Positions 56,790-64,000 of a stretch of DNA of 64,000 nt are shown piece after piece. Numbering within the stretch: the first letter of the stretch is position 1; each line of letters starts with the position of its first letter. This DNA is from Hypericum androsaemum (lineage: Eukaryota; Streptophyta; Magnoliopsida; Malpighiales; Hypericaceae). The stretch lies in NCBI GenBank assembly GCA_963995505.1, contig OZ023180.1:13096689-13160688 (forward strand). The letters are read 5' to 3'. A program made the translations under genes and the position numbers. A model generated the notes under the pieces. The model was not told where the DNA came from, searched no databases, and was given only the letters and a program-made list of their open reading frames with translations.

Positions 56790-58350
56790 TGATGAGTGTG
56801 TAAACGCTCATGATTTGTCATATGTTTCGTACGTATTTAGTCATAATTTAAGTTATTTTTATCATGTCATGGCATGTCTTATGATCGTTTTAGTATGTTT
56901 ATGTTCGAGAATGGATTTCTACCCATTGTCATATTTTGTAGGAAATTGGAGCTCAATGAAGGTTGTTGGAGGGGTGATTTCGAGAGACCATATTGCAAGA
57001 GTCATAACTTTGTGCTCGAGTGTCCGATTGTATCAAATACGATACCTTTGGAAAGCTTGAAGAAAGGTCTAGATTTCGTCTTTTATAGTCAAAGCCAAAT
57101 TCGGAGCAGAAGAGGGACAAAAATGGAAAATACGAAGATTCGATGAAGCTGTGCAGCCCAACTAGCGACGGGGAGTTAACTAGCGGCCGCCAGTGAACGT
57201 GGAAGGCCTCCCCATCGCTAATGAACTAGCGGCCGCTAGTGAGGGGAAACAGAATGTTGATTGAAGACACAACTAGCAGCCGCAAGTCAACTAGCGGCCA
57301 CAAGTTGCCCGATGTCAACTTATTTTGGACATCGTATTTAGTTGGAAATTTGACTCATTTAAGAAGTATTCGACTCTTGGCCTCTTATTTTTAGGACCAT
57401 AATTATATTATTACTTGGCTAGCAAGACTTCTAATTTAGGTTAAACCTCCTCTAGGTTTTCCTATTTTTCGTGTTAGACTTTTGGCTATATATAGGCCTT
57501 AGTCTCTTAGGTTTAGGGGGATTACTACTTGCAGAATTGAGAACAGCCTTTAGAGCTTAATAAAGGGAAGATTTCAGTTAGCACGGGGAAAGGATTGGCA
57601 AGGCTTGATCATCACGACTAAGCTTTCTCTATCTCTACCTTTATGTTAATTGCTATCATGTTCTTCGTTAATCTATTGTACTTTGTTAACATGCTTAGCG
57701 AGTAGTTCTCTTGCGAGTGCGATGCCCTAATTATGTGATTACTCATCTATGTTAGCTATGGTTTGATTATCTTTCGTAGTAGTTATCAATTGATGATCTT
57801 AATGCTTAATCTAACTTGATCACTTAGATTATGATTTTAGTTGATAATAATGGACCGGAAGGCATTAGAATCAATGGAAGAGTCAATTGACATGTCTTAA
57901 GGTATTAATGAGGAATCTTGATACTAAGGGATAACCAGATAGGAGTTAACTTTATAATTGAGTTTAGTTTAATTCTTGGTCTAATTAATGAGTGGAAGCG
58001 TTGATTAGTAATCATGAACTACTCTAGCTTAGTTTTGTCATCCTAATGAGCGGTAGCGTTAGGGAGATGCATTAGAACACTCCGGGTACTAGTTAGAACT
58101 TTATAAAAACTATAGTCTCGACATAGGTGGGTAGTCCATAAGGGTATCGTGCTCATTTATCTCCATTGATTTACAACTCGTCTTTTATTTGCATTTCCGA
58201 TCTAGTTTTATTTACTTTACAATCTTTTAATTCTCTCGCTTCACATAATTATTTACATTGAATTCGTGTTGAACCCTCAGTTCGAAACCCTACTTACTCA
58301 CTATACTATTTGATTGTGTGTTTAATTGCTTATCAATTTTGCGTACATCA
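56790..58350 (+). repeat. 3' LTR of the gag-protease element
   Basis: It pairs with 51047-52616. Two of the four GCGGCCGC sites are kept (57183, 57229); the others read GCAGCCGC and GCGGCCAC. It is followed by GATGG (58351-58355). Confidence 0.95.
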
Positions 58351-58355
58351 GATGG

Positions 58356-60679
58356 TTACAAGCCTTATAAAAGAACCTATAAAACTGGAGAAAGGGGGGG
58401 GGGGGGGGGGTTGACTAATACATGTGGGAGAAACATAACTTAACTATGTCTCACATCATTCAAGATAATACTAGAATATATACTAATCATATGACCACAC
58501 ACAGACAATTGAAACATGAGTAAATTATGTGACGTCCCATTCCATCACACAACATGTCCCACAAACACATTATTGCATAGTCAATCAATGGTGAGCTCTA
58601 AATAGGTTTAAATCATGTCACAACCTCTCCACACAGGCATATCAACATGGCCATCTGATCCCCATCATCATAATCACATACTAAGTATATAGTAGTAAAC
58701 TAGGATACCCCCAGTCTATGTGCACAAAGACTAACATCCCCGGTTAGCATGGTAAAACTAATCCATTTCTCATCATAAATAAACATAACATACTCATCAC
58801 ACAATCAAATATTCTAATACCATATCCAAGAGAAATGGACATGTCATACCATTACAAATTGGCCCGGAGCTAGGAAACATAGATTTTGTAGCTGGCCACA
58901 CACAAATACCGCATATGATATTAACTAATCCAAATATGCCCAAGCATAAAATATATACACATTACCACTTTATAGAAAAAAAATCATATGCATGAGACAC
59001 ACATATTTAAGGTCTAAAACATACACATGTACCAAACAAACTAAAGTTGTCGTGATCTATATGCTTACACAATTGAAGATCATTCGTCGAATGTCCATTC
59101 CCCGATTCTATTCTTCTTTCACTTTAGACCTTCGTCCAACCATTGCTTTCAAGATTATTTCTTCCACAAATTACCTTCAAGGAAGCCTCATATACTCTAT
59201 ATAACAATTCTATTTACAAAATAAGATCAGTTCCTCACTTTCCCAACCAAGTTACATACTTAGCACATGATAAGCTCAATCACATCTAACTTCGGTAAAT
59301 ATCTTATATAACCCGATATCGCACCAAAACTGAATCATTTATTCATTGAACTCAAACTCTTCTATATGTTCTAGATAACTCAAAGTCTAATAATCAACTT
59401 AGAATCCCAAAGAATCAACTTACCAATCATTTACTCTTGAATCTCGCTCAATCCTAAACCAGGCAGTCAGTATGTCTTTCAACTGAGCTTTGAGGATGAT
59501 TCCTTCATCCAAACATGGCATATAATATAGTTTTATAAAGATGATGAAGTCTTCTACAATCTATGTGAAGACACCAAATTCCAATTCGGAGTCAAAATAG
59601 ATTTATCTAACACTTTTTTTCACCAGCTTAATTGTATACTCCAGCAGTCAGTTCGTCATTCAAAACTAATTTCACACTGATTCCTTTATACAAATTGAAC
59701 ATGTAATATAGGCTTAGAATGCGGATTCCATGAAGACATTAAAATCCAATTCGAAGTAAAGCACACCTTACCAAACCAATCTTTCTTGACCTGCTTCTTT
59801 CTCTTTCTTCTTTGCTCTCTCTCTCTTTTCTCTTCAATTTTGGTTTCTATCTCTTTGCCTTTTGTTTCCATCTTTTTTTGTATGTTTATTTATCTTATAA
59901 GGTTCCTAAATGGATGAGTATGCACACCCAAAAGCTCCTTGTGTCAATTTATCAAGTTTACAAATGTTTAACCTCCCATGTGGTCCCATCAGGATGTAGT
60001 ATATTGTGCCTAGTTTTTGACCTACTTCCGTTACTTTTTGTCAAAATCTATTTTCTATGAATTGTTGGTCTATGTTTCTAGGTTCCAAATCATACTCATT
60101 TGTTCCATTTGGAGAAATGTTAAGTCCGTTATGCCTATTTTACTGAACATGTGTTAGTGCCATCCAAACTTATCTAATTAACTTCATAACAATTAAGAAT
60201 TATTTATGTAGGCTTTGTTGAGATTGATCTAGAACCCTTAGAAGACTAATGTGGTATTTATGTAGGCTTTGTTGAGATTGATCTAGAACCCTCATAAAGG
60301 TGTAGGAACATGAATTCTTATTGAAATAAACAACAAATGCACTTTAAGAACCAACAACATAATGTGGTATTTATCCACATTTTATGCTTGGTCCTAATTG
60401 CTAGCATAACAAATCCATGTCTTTCCAAATCTTATAGGTCCATATTTTACCCTTCAATACCGGTTTGAATCATCTCCATTGAATCTCAAATGAAGAACTT
60501 ATGATCAACTTATCACAACATATCTTAGGTAGTCCGAGATACCAAATATTTGTCTTCCAACTATCTTTGACACCCTATTTATATAGCAATGTTATTTCAA
60601 AACTAGTCCAATACGTTAATACGACTAAGTATATTTTACTTGAGATGAACAAATATGATTAAATGACTAGAATGTTCGC
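58356..60679 (-). repeat. 5' LTR of the chromovirus-type element, part 2
   Basis: This is the continuation of 50788-51041. The reverse complement of 58880-60670 aligns with 47133-48629 and with the plus LTR from 44748. The outer end (about 60679) is mutated from TGTAATATC. A 17-base G run (58394-58410) is private to this copy. A short direct duplication (TTATGTAGGCTTTGTTGAGA) occurs at 60206 and 60256. Confidence 0.8.
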
Positions 60680-61538
60680 CATAGTTAGCACCGAACCACC
60701 ATAGTGATTAGAGGGGGAGTCGTGGAAACCAGCCACAGAACTCAGAAAGAGCAGGAGCGACGTTGGAACATGCGAGCAATGGCTGCTTGTGCAGAGTATA
60801 ACGGTGATAGAAAAGGTAAGGTTGACCACCCCACCCCCCCCCCCCCCCCCCCCAGGTTGGGAGGGAGCCCTGCAATGGCCGCCGGTCGGGCCAGGCAGCG
60901 ACGGTGCTGAAAACGCGGTGGAGAAGAAGAACAGCCAATATCGCCCTAAAAGTTGCTTCGTTTTTATTAGGTCACGAGATTTTCTTTTGAACTGACATGA
61001 AAACCATACATCTGTTTGCAATCCCGATGCTCGTAAAAAGAGAAATGGATTAAAACTAAGGTTTTTAAGGATACATTTTTTTTGAAACCAAAGGTTTTGG
61101 GATTATTGCTTTCAAGCACGTACGAAGCCTTGATCCCTAGTGGAAACAACATACAACACGCCTTTGCCCACCAGAGATGCTTAGAATTGATGTCCTGTCA
61201 TAAAATTTACTGATAGTTGCATATTTTTTTTAGGTTAAATAGTTGCATGCGAGCAACATGAAGATATCATTGAAAAATTCCACGTAATTTGTTAACACTA
61301 ATTAATACGGCTTTGAGAAATCAGTTTTTATTTTTAATAATGTTTCTTTTTCGGGCTCTGTTTCCATTAAATCACATTATATTCTATAATTAGATCATAT
61401 ACAAATGGACATAAAAGGTCCCACTTGTTCAATTGTGATTCATTGACACATAAAATTATATTCACTAAATCACCAAATCACCAAATGACTTGGTATGTCT
61501 CAACCGACATAAAATTTCTCCTCTAAGATAATTTTTTT
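60680..61538. other. Unassigned sequence with a 20-base C run
   Basis: 60700-60950 is GC-rich and contains a C run (60834-60853) next to GAGCCCTGCAATGGCCGCC. Frames on both strands have no domain. 60950-61538 is AT-rich without features. Confidence 0.35.
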
Positions 61539-62685
61539 GGGGCAAATTATCCTCTTGTCCTTGTGTTTCGTCATCCTCCCCCTCGAGCCCCTGGATTTTC
61601 GAAAATAATTTTACCATCCCCCAAATTTGATTTTTGAAACTTTTAGGTCTCTTGCTGACGTCATCGACTCTTTTTTTTATTTTTGGTCATGGAAATGACA
61701 ATTATATCACTTTGGTCATCTACTTAGGCGAACCCAAGCTTCTGGTCATCTCCTCCTGTGACTCTTTATCTTTTTCGGCAAACTCTGGCAAATTTTTTCG
61801 GCAAACTCAGCCAACTTTTCCAGAATATTAAATTCATAATCCAAATACCGCCACTCCACCTGGGCTTCAACTTTGCTTGCGGTTCCGAAACTGTAGAAAA
61901 CACCGAACTAATAACCGACTCCAACGGAACAAAGGGAAAAAGGAGAGGGAAAACCAATGGAAAGAATAGAGAGGGAAAGGAAGAGGTGCGAGGAGGAAAT
62001 AGAGAGGGTATCGCAGATCCCGAGGCATACCAACATCACTGGCGACTGCACCTGCATCCTCCTCAAGCTCGCCCGATTCGAGCTCTGCTTCTTCTCCTGC
62101 CTTGCCAATTTCTTCCCGCCTTCTCTCAGGTAACTATAAATGCCCGAACGATGCCATTATAAAAGTAGGACTCTGACCCAAATGACGCCAGAATCCGAAG
62201 CACCTGAGTTGGGGTGGCGGCAGAAGCAAGGGAAAAGGCGAGGACTTTAGGGTAAGGATCGGGCGGGTTCTTCGTCTATGCAATTCCCAATCTTCCCTCG
62301 CCTTCCAGCCAGCGTCTATTGTTGTGTTCTTCTCCCACGGGGTCAAAGGATGTGTCTTTGATGGGCTAAGAGGGAAGTTTGGTGGCGTCTGAGTTGGAGC
62401 TTCCCGAGGAGCTAGGCGGGTTTGACTTTGAGTTTTACGAGGAAGGAGATAGCGGTGATGTGGCAGGGGGCGGGTGGGACCGAAAAAGTTTATCGGAGTT
62501 CGTCGAAAAAGACCAAAGAAGTAAAATAGTGATTTTCATGACAAAAATAAAAAAAGAGCTGATGATATCAGTAAAGGACGCGAGAATTTCTAAAATCAAA
62601 TTCGGGAGATGGTAAAATTATTTTCGAAAATCTATGAACTCGAGGAGAAGAATAACCAAACACCAGGAAAAGAGATAATTTTCCC
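61539..62685. mobile_element. 1.15-kb inverted-repeat element with captured sequence
   Basis: The arms of about 170 bp are inverted: left 61539-61715, right 62515-62685. They share ATTTTCGAAAATAATTTTAC and TTTATTTTTGTCATG. The left end GGGGCAAATTATCCTC resembles the ends of the MITE at 18732-19042. The core is GC-richer, with frames such as 62379-62615 (acidic, EELGGFDFEFYEEG, running into the arm) and a Glu/Arg-rich frame near 61960. No target duplication was found. Confidence 0.7.
61955..62120 (+). pseudogene. Captured gene fragment, unknown
   Basis: A frame starting ATGGAAAGAATAGAGAGGG gives ERIERERKRCEEEIERVSQI, then CTCILLKLARFELCFFSCLA, an amphipathic helix plus Cys/Leu-rich part, and ends at a GTAACT that could be a splice donor. 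It looks like the first exon of a host gene, carried between the inverted arms. Family not recognised. Confidence 0.4.
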
Positions 62686-63254
62686 TTTTTCTTTTGATCC
62701 TCAATCTTATTGCCAACTCACACCAGGAAAAGAGAATTTACATATAGATTAAAAGCCTAGCAACATCTATTCTTTTTCTCTTAAAGGTGCTTTCATGCAC
62801 CAAAACAAGAACTCCCTTCCGTTTCTCCTCCCTCGTCGATCCCTTCTCTCTTTTAACAAATCCATCCCCGAAGCTATCTCCCTAAACAAGAACTAAATTA
62901 AATTAAATACAAGCGAGGAGACATGTAGTCTACCGAAATCTTCAGCGGCGACGACACCGCCCCCTTCTTCAGCTTCCTCACGTGGCCACGACCATGGGTC
63001 TTCTCCTGTAACAACTTCAATTCTCATCCCCCTCCCAAGCCGTAACTCTGATATCTTAATTCTGATTTTGCAATTTCTTGCTAATCTTTCTTTAAAGGTA
63101 CACCAATGACAGGAAATTTGAATCCTGCACTTTCTTAGATTTTATAGCCATTAGGCTACAAACCTTTTGACAATTTTTTGCTAGTTTTCTTGTAGTGTTT
63201 TTTGGAATGTAAAAAATTAGTATTGTAATAGAATCAGAATTAGTATTGTCATCA
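62686..63254. other. Unassigned sequence
   Basis: No convincing frame. Pyrimidine-rich stretch 62770-62880. It may belong to the host gene whose fragment follows. Confidence 0.35.
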
Positions 63255-64000
63255 GTTGTTTATTTCTTGATTATTTATTTTTAAAATGACTATCATCTTC
63301 TTCAGCGAACCTTTGCCCGAGGAACTCCCGGTGTTAAAAGAGAGGTCTTTGTCGAGGAACAAGCAATATCTAGAGATCACAAGCAAATCCATAACTCTCA
63401 TGGAGCCCTACACGAAAACAATACTTTCTGAATGAAAAAAAGCATAAATGACCTCAAGTTTTATGGAGTCACTGGGCATTTGCACCGGCAGGTCACCCAA
63501 ATAGCTCGGGAGGGAGCTACTTCGGTATCCTCAGTTTCCTCTCTTTGTCGTTCCTCCTCGTCTCTTCAATTATCTAATCAATGTCCATTCTTTCTTATAC
63601 TTAACTCTACAAAAATAGTCTCTATATCTTCAAACACACAGAAAAGTAATAGGAACCGGCCAATACAAGTAAAAGATTAGACCTTTAAGCTAAAAAATGT
63701 ACCACTTGGGGATTCTATATGTAGCTTCGAGATGAAAAAAAAGTTGACCCAGAAAAAATTTCCTATTCGGGCACTGACCCAGCTGGTATTTTGGTAGAAA
63801 AGTGCAATCCTTGCAAAAAATTTCTTAGTATGGAAAGATGAAGAGGGAAAATTTGATCCTTTATGTTTGGTAGGCAAAGGTTTAAACCGAGAGTTGTAGC
63901 CCACGGCACATGTCGAGGACGAAATAGCCGGAGTGGACAGCGTGGGTCCTGCCGAAGAGGATGGCGAGGCAGGGGATAGGGAGGTGCTGGCACCGATGGT
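63255..64000 (-). pseudogene. Duplicated gene fragment, copy 2 (longer)
   Basis: 63255-63373 and 63909-64000 match 2585-2705 and 2709-2783. On the minus strand the first block gives YCLFLDKDLSFNTGSSSGKG and a tail ending NNQEINN and stop. The second block is open in all three minus frames. The intervening 530 bp are absent from copy 1. The fragment runs off the window end, so more of the gene may follow at lower gene coordinates. Product not recognised. Confidence 0.5.

Larger units (their letters stand above)
51047..58350 (+). mobile_element. Complete non-autonomous Athila-like gag-protease element
   Basis: The 7304-bp element has LTRs of 1570 and 1561 bp (TGATGAG...ACATCA), a tRNA-Asp-type primer site, a gag-protease frame, about 1.8 kb of non-coding 3' interior, a purine tract and a perfect 5-bp target duplication. 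No reverse transcriptase, RNase H or integrase follows the protease; the reading stops at 55002 and no further domain is seen to 56789. It must have been mobilised by another element. The arrangement resembles the terminal-repeat GAG elements described in plants. It inserted into the 5' LTR of the chromovirus-type element. Confidence 0.9.

Noticed and set aside
51131..57146. Paired 90-codon frames at 51131-51403 and 56874-57146
   Set aside because: They are the same place in the two LTRs of one element and cross the palindrome-bearing U3 region; not a gene.
60659..61021. 120-codon minus frame with a poly-Gly stretch
   Set aside because: The Gly run is the 20-base C run read on the other strand, and the frame has no domain. 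The opposite strand is equally open.
1..64000. CRISPR arrays, bacterial operons, rRNA or tRNA genes
   Set aside because: The window is plant nuclear DNA. No spacer-repeat array, ribosomal sequence or tRNA cloverleaf was recognised; the tRNA-like words are retroelement primer sites.

Overview
This is plant nuclear DNA, almost certainly from a flowering plant. The genes that can be read have GT-AG introns, and most of the window is decayed plant retrotransposons (Ty3/gypsy of the chromovirus, Tat-like and Athila-like types), one plant hAT element and many small terminal-inverted-repeat elements. Only one gene looks intact, a five-exon neprosin-family gene at 15275-19558. The species cannot be named from the sequence.

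Layout. 1-2051 is the 3' part of a chromovirus-type LTR. 2052-6436 holds gene and repeat fragments and several MITEs, including one copy (3395-4114) of a duplicated host segment. 6437-7277 is an inverted duplicate of the neprosin 3' end, followed by a gypsy integrase fragment (7290-8247). 8500-11950 holds MITEs, a minisatellite and an inverted-repeat element with a GC-rich core. 11955-13411 is the second copy of the duplicated host segment, with a 1.09-kb Mutator-like element that captured part of an SMP-30-like gene. A near-perfect 104-bp-arm hairpin follows (13458-13723), then the neprosin gene. Just 3' of that gene sits an 861-bp Mutator-like element (19819-20679) whose core is about 440 bp of CTC-rich repeat.

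20846-23504 is repetitive and mostly unassigned. 23505-30607 is a pile of Athila-like LTRs and internal regions in both orientations. 30608-33193 is a broken plant-mobile-domain (PMD) gene on the plus strand. It faces a decayed Tat-like pol region on the minus strand (33770-38783), an arrangement that suggests an antisense extra ORF of that retroelement. 38762-44747 holds two LTRs of a second Athila-like family, one of them split by a hAT element (39066-42499). 44748-60679 is a chromovirus-type element on the minus strand with a severely shortened interior. Its 5' LTR is split by a complete 7.3-kb non-autonomous gag-protease element (51047-58350) with a perfect 5-bp target duplication. 60680-64000 contains a further inverted-repeat element with captured fragments and a second copy of the gene fragment seen at 2.6 kb.

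Most informative points. Several insertions can be dated and bounded inside the window because a duplicated copy of the same locus lacks them (reciprocal empty sites at 3.4-4.1/12.0-13.4 kb and 6.4-7.3/19.1-20.8 kb). The Athila-like LTRs carry clusters of short perfect palindromes at the same place in the LTR, but with a different core octamer in each subfamily. Three LTR pairs are fused tail to tail, each with its 3' ends missing.

Everything here was read by eye. Family names rest on recognised motifs, and element ends without a target duplication are approximate.
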